Below, piece after piece: positions 42,501-49,774 of a stretch of 64,000 nucleotides of DNA; positions within the stretch are counted from its first letter, which is position 1, and each line of letters opens with the position of its first letter. The DNA is from Myxococcales bacterium (GTDB lineage Bacteria; Myxococcota_A; Polyangia; Polyangiales; Polyangiaceae), in NCBI GenBank assembly GCA_016720545.1, contig JADKKK010000011.1, forward strand, positions 1-64,000, given 5' to 3'. The notes beneath the pieces are model-generated. The model did no database searches, was not told the origin of the DNA, and saw nothing but the letters and a program-made list of their open reading frames with translations. The position numbers and the translations under genes were made by a program.

Positions 42501-43486
42501 GGCGCGCTCTCCGCAGGGGCCGGCGGCGCGTCACCGGGAGGCTCGGCGGCCGCGGGCGGCGGCGCGAGCGAGGGGAGCCTCTGCGCGGCCTCGGCGAGCA
42601 CGCGGGAGACCTGCGAGACATGCGACGACTCCTCGCCGCGTCGAAACATCGCCACGATGGACAAGCCCTCCGCGACGGAGACGCGGGCCACGGTCTCGGC
42701 GGCGGCGTCGAGGTCGGCGGTCTCGATGAGCACCGAGGAGCGGTCGGCGTGCAAGGTGACGGCCGCACCTGCGGCGGCGAGGGCGGCGGCGAGACGCATG
42801 GGGTCGTCCACGACGATCTGGAGGGTGACCTTGCCTGCCGCGCCGCCGTCCTCTGGGACGAGCCGCTCACCGCGCAGCGCCCAGGTGGTCGCACCCGCGA
42901 GGTCTGCGTCGCGTCGGGACGCGGTGGTGAGCACGACGCACACGCCGCCCTGCGCGACCAGCGCGCGCAGCGCAGGCGCGACGAGAGGCGCCGCGCGTCC
43001 GTCGACATGGCTCAGCGGCTCCTCCAGGAGGACGAGCGCGGCCCCGGAGGTCAGCGCGAGCGCGAGCGCGACGGCGCGCCGCTCCACGGCCGAGAGCGAG
43101 TGTGCGCGCCGCCCGCCGAGCCACCCGGCGTCGAGCCGCGCGAGCCTGGCCGCGGGACTGGGCGCGCCGAGGCCTCGCACGCGGGCCTCGAGGGCCGCGA
43201 TTTCGAGCACCGTCAGCCCGTCGGGGAGGACCACGTCGAGCGGCACGAACGCCGTGCGCGCGGCCACCTTGGGGTCGCCCGGCGCCCCGTCGAGCGCCTG
43301 CACGCGCCCTCGTCGAGCGCGCGCCTGGCCGGCGGCGAGGTCGAGCAGCAGCCGACCCTCCGCGGGGGAGGCGCCGACGACCGCGTGGCAGCCGGGCGCG
43401 AGCGCGAACGACAAGTCGGTGTAGATTGCACCGTTTTGGGTACCCCGCGCGAGCGCCTTGGCGCGCACTCCCGCGAAGCGGATCAT
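42497..43486 (-). CDS. Degenerate ABC ATPase-like protein
   Basis: This 329-residue protein has the overall layout of an ABC ATPase, but its nucleotide-binding motifs are altered. The Walker A position reads GASPAEGRLL (residues 38-47) and lacks both the Lys and the Ser/Thr. The signature is HSLSAVERRAVALALAL (129-145). The Walker B reads LVLLEEPLSHVDG, with Glu where the magnesium-binding Asp is expected. The C-terminal 130 residues form a regulatory-like extension (for example VTLQIVVDDPMRLAAALAAA) and a Pro/Ala tail. It overlaps the permease genes on both sides by four bases. It is predicted to bind poorly or not hydrolyse ATP, so it may be a structural subunit. Confidence 0.75.
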   Translation of the reverse strand: MIRFAGVRAKALARGTQNGAIYTDLSFALAPGCHAVVGASPAEGRLLLDLAAGQARARRGRVQALDGAPGDPKVAARTAFVPLDVVLPDGLTVLEIAALEARVRGLGAPSPAARLARLDAGWLGGRRAHSLSAVERRAVALALALTSGAALVLLEEPLSHVDGRAAPLVAPALRALVAQGGVCVVLTTASRRDADLAGATTWALRGERLVPEDGGAAGKVTLQIVVDDPMRLAAALAAAGAAVTLHADRSSVLIETADLDAAAETVARVSVAEGLSIVAMFRRGEESSHVSQVSRVLAEAAQRLPSLAPPPAAAEPPGDAPPAPAESAP

Positions 43487-44286
43487 CGGGCGCCCTCGTG
43501 CTCGAGGCGCGCGAGCTCGGCGCGTACGAGGCCGACGAGCCCGAGCGCGCACACGAGCAGCGTCGCGGCCGCGCGAAGCGAGAGCCCCGGCTCGAACGTG
43601 GCGGCGGAGAGCCCCTCGCGGAACGCCGCGAGCGCCCCCGGCAGCGAGACGAGGCGTGCCCATGCGGTGGGCACGAGCTGCGAGGTCCACGGCGCGAGCA
43701 GCTCGGGGACGACGAAGAGGCCTACGAGCACCACGTAGCCGCCGGCGCGGGATCGCGCGCCCAGCGCGGCGAGCGCGACGAGCGCGAGGAGGAGCGAGGT
43801 GATCGCGGCCGCCGCGACCGCCACGCCCGACGCGCGGAGCGTGGCCGCAGCGGCCGAGAGCCGGCCCGCGGCGACGGTCGCGGCGATCGCGGTCGCGAGG
43901 GTGCCCCCGACCGTGCTCGCGCCGACCACGAGCGCGAGCCCGAAGGCGCGCGCCACCAGGTACTCGCCGGTCGTGACGCCGCGTGCGTGGAGCAGCGCGC
44001 GGATGCCCTCTTCGCGGTCGCGACGGAGGGCCTGCGTGGCGCCGCCGAACGCGACCAGGATGCCCGAGCCGTACGCGAGGGCGCTCGAGGCCACGAGCAC
44101 CACCGCAGGGAGCGCCGCGTTGTCGCCGCGGCGCCCGAGGAGCGCCGCGGCTGCGACCGCCGCCAGGGTCACGAGCGCCGCGAAGCCGGTCCCCAGCCGC
44201 ACCACCAGGGGCCGCCTGGCCAGGTGGACGGCGAGCGCCACGGTCGCGGCGCGAGGGAGCCCGCGGGGGAGGCGCTGCTGGGGCAT
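43483..44286 (-). CDS. Membrane protein of an ABC-type operon (permease-like)
   Basis: The first gene of a three-gene overlapping operon encodes a 267-residue integral membrane protein with about six helices (for example AALVTLAAVAAAALL, VVLVASSALAYGSGILVAFG and AAITSLLLALVALAALGA). The cytoplasmic loop ATQALRRDREEGIRALLHAR resembles the coupling segment of ABC-2 permeases. It overlaps the degenerate ATPase gene by four bases. Its function is unknown, and the export or lipid-related role typical of ABC-2 systems is only a guess. Confidence 0.7.
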   Translation of the reverse strand: MPQQRLPRGLPRAATVALAVHLARRPLVVRLGTGFAALVTLAAVAAAALLGRRGDNAALPAVVLVASSALAYGSGILVAFGGATQALRRDREEGIRALLHARGVTTGEYLVARAFGLALVVGASTVGGTLATAIAATVAAGRLSAAAATLRASGVAVAAAAITSLLLALVALAALGARSRAGGYVVLVGLFVVPELLAPWTSQLVPTAWARLVSLPGALAAFREGLSAATFEPGLSLRAAATLLVCALGLVGLVRAELARLEHEGAR

Positions 44287-44321
44287 CGGACCGTCGAGCC
44301 TACCCCGGGCGGCCTCCGCCG

Positions 44322-45168
44322 TCACCCGCGCATGAGCAGGAAGACCACCCCCCCGAGCACGATGCGGTAGTAGCCGAACGGCTCGAGGCCGTTCTTCTGC
44401 AGGTACTTGATGAAGACGGCGATCACCGCCCACGCGACGAGGAAGCTCACGACGAGCCCGACGACGAAGCTCGGCAGGCCGATGCCCGAGGCGAGCACGT
44501 GCCGCGACTTCAGCCCCTCGTACACGCACGCGGCACCGAGCGTGGGCAGGCCGAGCAAAAACGAGAACTCCGCCGCCGTCGCCGTCGAGAGCCCGACGGC
44601 TTGCCCGGTGAGGATGGTGCACATCGAGCGTGACGAGCCGGGCCACATCGAGACGCACTGGCCGAGGCCGATGAGCAGCGCGCGCTTCGGCGTCACGTGC
44701 TCGAGGCCGACGAGCCCCTCGACCTTCTTCGCCTTCCGCACGCGCTCGACCACGATCATCACCACGCCGCCCACGACGAGGGCCGCGGCGACGGGCAGCG
44801 GACCGAAGAGCAGCGCCTTGATTTTCTTGTGCAGGAGGAGCCCCAGGATCGCGGTGGGGATGAAGCCTAGGGCCAGCGCGTAGAGCAGCGCGAAGCTCTC
44901 TCTCTTGCGCGAGAAGAGGCCCGAGAACCGCTCCCACAGGAGCGTGCGGTAGTGCACGAGCACAGCCAAGATCGCGCCGAACTGGATGACCACGTCGAAC
45001 GCGTCCTCCGCCGGGCTCGACTTGGCGAAGATCTCGAGGCCCGGGAAGTGGCGCGCGGCCACCTCGCTGAGGTGCGGCACGAGGATGAGGTGGCCAGTGG
45101 ACGAGACGGGGGAGGTACTCGGTGAGGCCCTCGACGACCCCGAGGAACGCGGCTTTTGCCCAGTGCAT
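44322..45168 (-). CDS. uppP: Undecaprenyl-diphosphate phosphatase, one apparent frameshift
   Basis: UppP (BacA) recycles the lipid carrier for peptidoglycan synthesis by removing a phosphate from undecaprenyl diphosphate in the inner membrane. The two catalytic regions are present: FLGVVEGLTEYLP with the Glu residues and WPGSSRSMCTILTG (PGxSRSxxT). The start at 45168 is MHWAKAAFLGVVEG. After EYLP the frame is lost, and the family continuation VSSTGHLILVPHL appears in another frame. One G fewer in the run of five G at about 45108-45112 (plus strand) restores a normal 281-residue protein. A homopolymer sequencing error or a recent mutation is likely. Confidence 0.85.
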
Positions 45169-45325
45169 TTCGGTGCTTGCTCGGAAGATGGGGCGCGCGA
45201 GGCGCCGGCGGCTGCGTGTCGAGGGGACCGGCCTCGACCTCCCTCGACCGTACCATGGAGCGCGGGCACGGAGCGCGCGCGCCGCGGCGCCTTGACACGC
45301 GCGAGACCGGGTGCGATGCGGCGAC

Positions 45326-46141
45326 ATGATCCTCGTGACCGGCGCGAGCGGGTTTCTTGGCGCGTGGGTCGCGCGCGCGCTCTCGACGCGCGGCGTGCCA
45401 CACGCGGGGTGGCGGGGCGCCCGCGGGGGGCCATCCGGCACCGCGTTCGACTCGGTAAATCTGCTTGATGAAGAGGCCACTCGCGCCGCGTTCGACCGCG
45501 TCGCGCCCTCGTGCGTGATCCACTGCGCCGCCGAGGCGAGCCTCGGGCCCTGCGCGGCCGATCCGGAGAGAGCGCGCGCGCTGAACGCCGCCGTGCCCGA
45601 GCGCCTCGCGACCCTCGCCCACGCGCGGGGCGCGCGCTTCGTCCAGGTGTCGACCGACATGGTGTTCGACGGAGAACATGCACCCTACACGGAGCGCGAC
45701 GCGGCGCGGCCGACCACGGCCTACGGGCGCTCGAAGCTCGAGGGCGAGCGGCGCGTGCTCTCGGCCTGCCCCGGCGCGCTCGTCGTGCGCGTGCCCACGC
45801 TCCACGGCGAGGGGCTCACCGAGCGGGTCTCGTTCACCACCGCCACGCGGGCGGCCCTGCTCGCGGGGCGGGAGGTGCGCCTCTTCGACGACGAGTTTCG
45901 CACGCCGCTCGAGGTGGGCGCGGCGGCGCGGCGCCTCGTCTCGCTCGCGGGCTCGGCCCTCTCGGGGATCGTCCACGCGCCGGGCCCCGCGCGCCTCTCG
46001 CGCCTCGAGCTCGTGCGTGTCCTCTGCCGCGAGCTCGGCGCGAGTGAGGCGCTGCTCGTCCCCGTGTCCCGCCTCAGCCTGCCCGGCGAGCCGCGGCCGC
46101 GCGACCTGTCGCTCGCCTCGGTGCGCGCCGAGCGCGAATGA
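45326..46141 (+). CDS. RmlD-like NAD(P)-dependent sugar-nucleotide reductase
   Basis: This 271-residue protein is an extended short-chain dehydrogenase of the dTDP-4-dehydrorhamnose reductase (RmlD) type. The nucleotide-binding motif is VTGASGFLGAWVA (Gly6, Gly9, Gly12), the catalytic Ser/Thr is in VQVSTDMVFDG (about 108-114), and the YxxxK pair is Tyr133/Lys137 in YGRSKLEGE. It may reduce a nucleotide sugar for surface polysaccharide synthesis. No rhamnose or other sugar genes are adjacent, so the substrate is uncertain. ATG 45326 is used because it begins the Rossmann fold. It converges with the acetate transporter gene. Confidence 0.8.
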   Translation: MILVTGASGFLGAWVARALSTRGVPHAGWRGARGGPSGTAFDSVNLLDEEATRAAFDRVAPSCVIHCAAEASLGPCAADPERARALNAAVPERLATLAHARGARFVQVSTDMVFDGEHAPYTERDAARPTTAYGRSKLEGERRVLSACPGALVVRVPTLHGEGLTERVSFTTATRAALLAGREVRLFDDEFRTPLEVGAAARRLVSLAGSALSGIVHAPGPARLSRLELVRVLCRELGASEALLVPVSRLSLPGEPRPRDLSLASVRAERE

Positions 46142-46161
46142 GGCGAGGAAGCGCGAGCCGC

Positions 46162-46824
46162 TCAGTGCCCGGCCGGCGGCGCCCCGGGGCCTGGCGTGAA
46201 CAGCGGACCGGGGATGGCCATCACCGTGCGCCCGGCCGCCGAGTTCAGCAGCACGGCGAGCGCGAGCCACAGCGCGATGCCGGCCAGCGCCACGGTGCAG
46301 AGCGCGATCGGCAGGGCGAACGCTCGCGTGTGGAGCAGCTCATTGGCGATGCGGAACGCGAAGAGCACGACGATGTCGAGCAGGAACGCGAAGAGCAGCT
46401 TGCTGAAGTAGCCGAACGCGAACATCAGCACCACGAACACGACCAGGAAGCACGCGTCCACCGCGAACACGATGTGCGGGTTCGGCAGCTTGCCCTCGGC
46501 GATGTTGAAGAGGGTCCACGCGTTCATCCCCCAGTTGAACGCGAACGTGGTGAAGAGCGTGCCTCCGAGCAGGTTCTTGTTCGCCAGCGCCATGAGCCCC
46601 GCGAGCATCTGGCAGCCGCCGCCGAAGAGCAGGCAGAACATGGCGGCGGTGCGGAAGGCGTCCGGGGTGAGCGCCTGACCGAACGCGATCGGCAGGAGCG
46701 CGCAGCACCCCACGGCGAGCCCGAGCAGGCCGAGGGGGCTCGACTCGGCGAACACGAGCGCGGGCGGGGCGGGCGCGGCGGGCGCGGCGGGCGTGGCGTT
46801 CTGCGGGGGGCTAGCGGCTTCCAT
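46162..46824 (-). CDS. Acetate uptake transporter (GPR1/FUN34/YaaH family)
   Basis: This 220-residue protein has six transmembrane helices and the family signature near the first helix (FAESSPLGLLGLAVGCCALL, corresponding to the NPAPLGL motif). A further typical segment is GGGCQMLAGLMALANKNLLGG. It probably takes up acetate (and perhaps succinate) across the inner membrane with protons, as SatP does. The Pro/Ala-rich N-terminal extension (about residues 5-23) is typical of this organism's proteins. The C-terminal tail is Pro/Gly-rich. Confidence 0.88.
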   Translation of the reverse strand: MEAASPPQNATPAAPAAPAPPALVFAESSPLGLLGLAVGCCALLPIAFGQALTPDAFRTAAMFCLLFGGGCQMLAGLMALANKNLLGGTLFTTFAFNWGMNAWTLFNIAEGKLPNPHIVFAVDACFLVVFVVLMFAFGYFSKLLFAFLLDIVVLFAFRIANELLHTRAFALPIALCTVALAGIALWLALAVLLNSAAGRTVMAIPGPLFTPGPGAPPAGH

Positions 46825-46832
46825 CCGGACCG

Positions 46833-46938
46833 CTTCTCGCCCAAAACCGGGCCTGCGTCACGCGGAACGCGCGCGGCGGCGCGCGAAGAGGCGCCGCGCC
46901 CCGCCGCTGCCCGCTGGGCTGCACGCCGAGGCCGAAGC
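46833..46938. repeat. Partial duplicate of the 3' end and downstream region of the lipoprotein gene at 47328
   Basis: This segment resembles 47256-47354 on the same strand (shared TCGCCCAAAA, GTCACGCGGAACGCG, GGCGGCGCGCGAAGAG and GGCTGCACGCC, with several differences). Read on the reverse strand, it encodes a FGLGVQPSG stretch corresponding to FALGVQP at the end of the lipoprotein encoded at 47328-48611. It is therefore a remnant of a second, otherwise lost copy of that gene end. It overlaps no intact gene. Confidence 0.6.
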
Positions 46939-47055
46939 TGGGACCTGGCCGCGCGACCACCGGGCGACGGATGTCGGCGCCCACCGGTGCGCGGGCCACG
47001 CGATGGCGGGAGGCACATTGGGCTCGCCCCCCTAAGTCCACGGCAAGCGTGATTC

Positions 47056-47265
47056 GTGCTTTCCCGCTTTCCTCAGCACGTGGCGGGGCGGGAATTGTTT
47101 GTGGAGCGAGCGAAGGCCCCCGATCGCAACATGGCTGCGCTGTGCCGCGAGTACGGGATCACGCGCGAGACGGGCTACAAGTGGCTCGCGCGCTTCGAGG
47201 CTGAGGGATACGACGGGCTGGACGAACGGAGTCGGAGGCCGGAGAGCACGCCTCTCTCGTCGCCC
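47056..47265 (+). pseudogene. N-terminal fragment of an IS481-type transposase
   Basis: The about 70 residues from 47056 contain a helix-turn-helix typical of IS481 and related IS3-like transposases. The segments are FVERAKAPDRNMAALCREYG, ITRETGYKWLARFEAEG and YDGLDERSRRPE. The sequence then runs into non-transposase DNA where the 47256-47354 repeat begins, so the catalytic DDE domain is lost. The fragment lies between two partial repeats (46833-46938 and 47256-47354). This looks like what remains after deletion or recombination of the element. The first codon is a GTG, and the original start may have been slightly upstream. Confidence 0.75.
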
Positions 47266-47354
47266 AAAAACGGGGGCAACGTCACGCGGAACGCGCGGCG
47301 GCGCGCGAAGAGGGTGCGCCGCCGCCCTCAGGGTTGCACGCCCAGGGCGAAGGG
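47256..47354. repeat. Second copy of the repeat flanking the IS481 remnant
   Basis: This is the direct-repeat partner of 46833-46938. Its right part is the 3' end of the lipoprotein gene at 47328-48611. Its left part is the noncoding DNA that follows it in transcription direction. Together the two copies enclose the transposase remnant. Confidence 0.6.
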
Positions 47355-48611
47355 CGCGTTGAAGAGGTCCTTGTCGACGTCCATCGAGAAGAGTCCCACG
47401 TCGGCGAGCCGCCCGGCCGCGTCCCAGCGCACGGCGCGGATGCCCGACACCTCGACCACGTACACCGTGCCCTTCAGCGCGCCGTTCTTCATCAGCACGG
47501 GGCCGCTGGGCAGCTCCACTTTCCTCGTCGCCGCGATCTTCGTGCCGAGCGTGAGGGGCGCGGCGGCGGTGGGCGAGTAGGTGACGGGCACGTACGCGTC
47601 GGCCGTATCGCTCTGCACGAGCATCATCGCGTTGCCGAAGGGCGACACGAGGAACGCCTCCGGTCCGTCGACGGCGACCTTCTGCTTCGTGGTCATCGTC
47701 GCGAGGTCGACGACGGCCAGGCGGTTGCCCGCGAGGAAGCCCGTGTCGGTCACGACCGCGAACTTGCCGTCGGGAGTGACCGCCACGCTCGACGCGCTCG
47801 CGTCGTCGTCGCCAAACGCCGCGACGCTCGCGGTGGGAAATTTCGTAACGAGATCGAAGAGATGGAGGTCGCCCTTCCCGCCGACCACCGCGCCCGAGTA
47901 GAGACCCCGGTTCGCGTCGAGGAGCGCGAGCTGCTGAGACTTCTCCGACGGCAGCGACTTGCCGATCAGCGTGAGGCGCCCGTCGCAGGCGATGCGCACC
48001 TCGTACACTCCGCCGCCGTTCGCGACGGTGTTCGAGTCGAGGGCGAAGGCGCGCGAGCCGGTCGCGTCGATCACCACGGTCGTGTTGCTGAGCCTCCCCT
48101 CGGGGGCGAACGAGGTCTCGACGACCGTGGGGTTGCCGGCCGCGTCGAACACGATCGAGGCGAGGCCCGCCTTGCCGCCCATCGGCACGATCGCGATCGC
48201 CCCGTCGGGCGTGAAGACCGGAGCGCCCTGGGTGGGGCCGGCCATGTCGAGCACCTTCCCGGGCCGCGAGAGCGCGCCGGCCGCGGACACGTCGAGCACC
48301 TCGAGGAGCTTGGCGTTCGTGCTGTAGCCCCCGGCGGCCTCCTTGGAGCGAGGCCGCGTGACGAGCATCTTTCGCGGGCCGTCGGGTCGCGGTGTGGCGT
48401 GGCAGGTGACGATCGGCGGTGGGCCGCCGCCGTCGCCGCCATCACCGGGCGGGGGCGCGCCGTCGGGGAGCGCCGTAGGCGCCGCGTCCGGCGAGGCGCC
48501 CGCGTCCCCCTCGGGCGTGCCCCCCGCGGGATCGCCGCCGCACGCGAGCAGCAGCGCGGCGGCGGGAGAGAACCAGCGGGCGAGCGAGGCACGGGCGGGG
48601 CGGGCGAGCAT
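47328..48611 (-). CDS. Hypothetical lipoprotein, predicted beta-propeller
   Basis: This 427-residue protein has a lipoprotein signal (lipobox ALLLAC), a long Gly/Pro/Ala/Asp linker (about 25-75) and an array of repeats of the propeller type (TPDGAIAIVPMGGKAG, DATGSRAFALDSNTV, TPDGKFAVVTDTGFLAGNRL and SPFGNAMMLVQSDTADAY). These resemble YVTN or WD-like blades. It is probably anchored in the envelope and faces outside. No catalytic motif is recognised. The end of the gene is duplicated at 46833-46938. Confidence 0.7.
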   Translation of the reverse strand: MLARPARASLARWFSPAAALLLACGGDPAGGTPEGDAGASPDAAPTALPDGAPPPGDGGDGGGPPPIVTCHATPRPDGPRKMLVTRPRSKEAAGGYSTNAKLLEVLDVSAAGALSRPGKVLDMAGPTQGAPVFTPDGAIAIVPMGGKAGLASIVFDAAGNPTVVETSFAPEGRLSNTTVVIDATGSRAFALDSNTVANGGGVYEVRIACDGRLTLIGKSLPSEKSQQLALLDANRGLYSGAVVGGKGDLHLFDLVTKFPTASVAAFGDDDASASSVAVTPDGKFAVVTDTGFLAGNRLAVVDLATMTTKQKVAVDGPEAFLVSPFGNAMMLVQSDTADAYVPVTYSPTAAAPLTLGTKIAATRKVELPSGPVLMKNGALKGTVYVVEVSGIRAVRWDAAGRLADVGLFSMDVDKDLFNAPFALGVQP

Positions 48612-48663
48612 GGCCGCGAACCCTTACAACCGAGCGGCGAGAATGCAATCGACGCGTGAAGAG

Positions 48664-48700
48664 TCGCGGCGCGGACAAGCCAGAGGGGTGAATCGGCCAG
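48664..48700 (-). repeat. Fragment of repeat family B interior
   Basis: The sequence GCGGACAAGCC followed by AGAGGGGTGAATCGGCCAG matches, with one or two changes, the interior of the family B elements (about 27016-27046 and the corresponding part of 15283-15397). It lies between the lipoprotein gene at 47328 and the gene at 48830. It is a partial, decayed copy without CTAG boundaries. Confidence 0.5.
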
Positions 48701-48757
48701 GCCGCGCGATCCCCGAACCCTGCGCGACGCGCAGAAACCACGTAGGCTGCCGCCCAT

Positions 48758-48835
48758 GAACCTGGAAGTGAGGCCCGGAGGGGCGAACGAAGGTCGATGG
48801 CGAGCCCGAGCCGAAGGCGAGGTGTCGCCATGAAC
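48758..48835 (+). repeat. Repeat family C, copy 1 (upstream of an ATGAAC start)
   Basis: The segment from GAACCTGGAAGTGAGGCCCG through CGAACGAAGGTCGATGG to ATGAAC is about 75% identical, over about 75 bases, to the reverse strand of 53296-53371. In both places the repeat ends at an ATGAAC that can serve as a gene start. No strong hairpin is evident. The origin of the repeat is unknown. Confidence 0.55.
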
Positions 48836-49663
48836 ACGCTCCACCCGCGCGCCCGCCGCGACCGCACGCGCGGACGGGCGCAGGCGCTCGCGCTGCTCGC
48901 GATCGCCGCCGCCACCGCCACCACGGCGCCGCGCGTCGCCGCCGCGCAGGACGAGCCGCCCGCGCCGCTCCCCGCGCCTCTGCCTCCGCCCGCGACGGCC
49001 CCCGCGACGGCCCCCGCCCCCGCGCCCACGACACCTCCCACGGCCGCGCCGGCCCCCGCGCCCGCGCCGATCCCTGCTCCCACGAGCGCGCCCGCGCCGA
49101 TCCCCGCGCCTCCGCCGCCTCCGCCCGCGACCGCGCCGGTGGAGCCTGCCGCCACGCCGACCTTCGCGCCGCCGCTGGGCGAGCCGCCCCCGCCGGCGCC
49201 GGAGGAGCCCCACGAGGAGATGAGCGAGGGCCGCCGGATCGTGTCCGACTGGAACTCGGGCTTCCAGTGGGGCATCTCGCCGGGCGTCGCCTTCTCGGGC
49301 GGCAAGGCGGGCTTCGTGCTCGGCGCCCGCGTGGGCTACGGCTTCGACACGGGCAGCGTGATCCTGGTCCCGGGTGTGCACGGGAGCGCCTATTTCCTCG
49401 ATCCAACGGTGGTCCTTGGGATGCCGGTGCTCCGCGTGGTGATGCCGCTGAACCGCTTCGCGCCGTTCGTCGAGGGCGGCGCGGGCGTAGGGCACGTGGG
49501 CGGCAGCGGCGCGAAGACGGGCGCCGCGCTCTCCGTAGGGGGCGGGTTCATGCTGCACTTCACGCGGTCGTTCGCGCTGGGAGCCGAGGTCACCTACCAG
49601 ACGATCACCGGCACCTCGTTCAGGGGTGTCTCGATCGGGCCGATCATCGCCTTCGCGTTCTGA
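48830..49663 (+). CDS. Exported outer-membrane protein with Pro/Ala linker
   Basis: This 277-residue protein has a signal peptide (cleavage after RVAAAQ, about residue 41) and a long Pro/Ala-rich linker (about 43-130). A C-terminal beta-barrel-like domain follows (about 140-277), with GFQWGISPGVAFSGGKAGFV, ARVGYGFDTGSVILVPGVHG, FVEGGAGVGHVGGSGAKTGA and a final Phe (IIAFAF). The pattern fits an outer-membrane protein of the OmpA-barrel or porin-like type. ATG 48830 is chosen; 48797 is an alternative with a longer basic leader. The gene is preceded by repeat family C. The function is unknown. Confidence 0.7.
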   Translation: MNTLHPRARRDRTRGRAQALALLAIAAATATTAPRVAAAQDEPPAPLPAPLPPPATAPATAPAPAPTTPPTAAPAPAPAPIPAPTSAPAPIPAPPPPPPATAPVEPAATPTFAPPLGEPPPPAPEEPHEEMSEGRRIVSDWNSGFQWGISPGVAFSGGKAGFVLGARVGYGFDTGSVILVPGVHGSAYFLDPTVVLGMPVLRVVMPLNRFAPFVEGGAGVGHVGGSGAKTGAALSVGGGFMLHFTRSFALGAEVTYQTITGTSFRGVSIGPIIAFAF

Positions 49664-49774
49664 CGCGGCGAGCGCCCTTCGACAGCCGCGGCGCGATGTG
49701 GGACAATCCGCGCGCTTTCCGCCCGCTCCCGCCCCGCCCTGCCCCGACTCCCCCACACCCCGCGAGAACCCCTC

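Noticed and set aside
47056..47265. Stand-alone DNA-binding regulator
   Set aside because: The helix-turn-helix region matches the start of IS481-type transposases and the frame is cut off by a repeat. No regulator domain follows.
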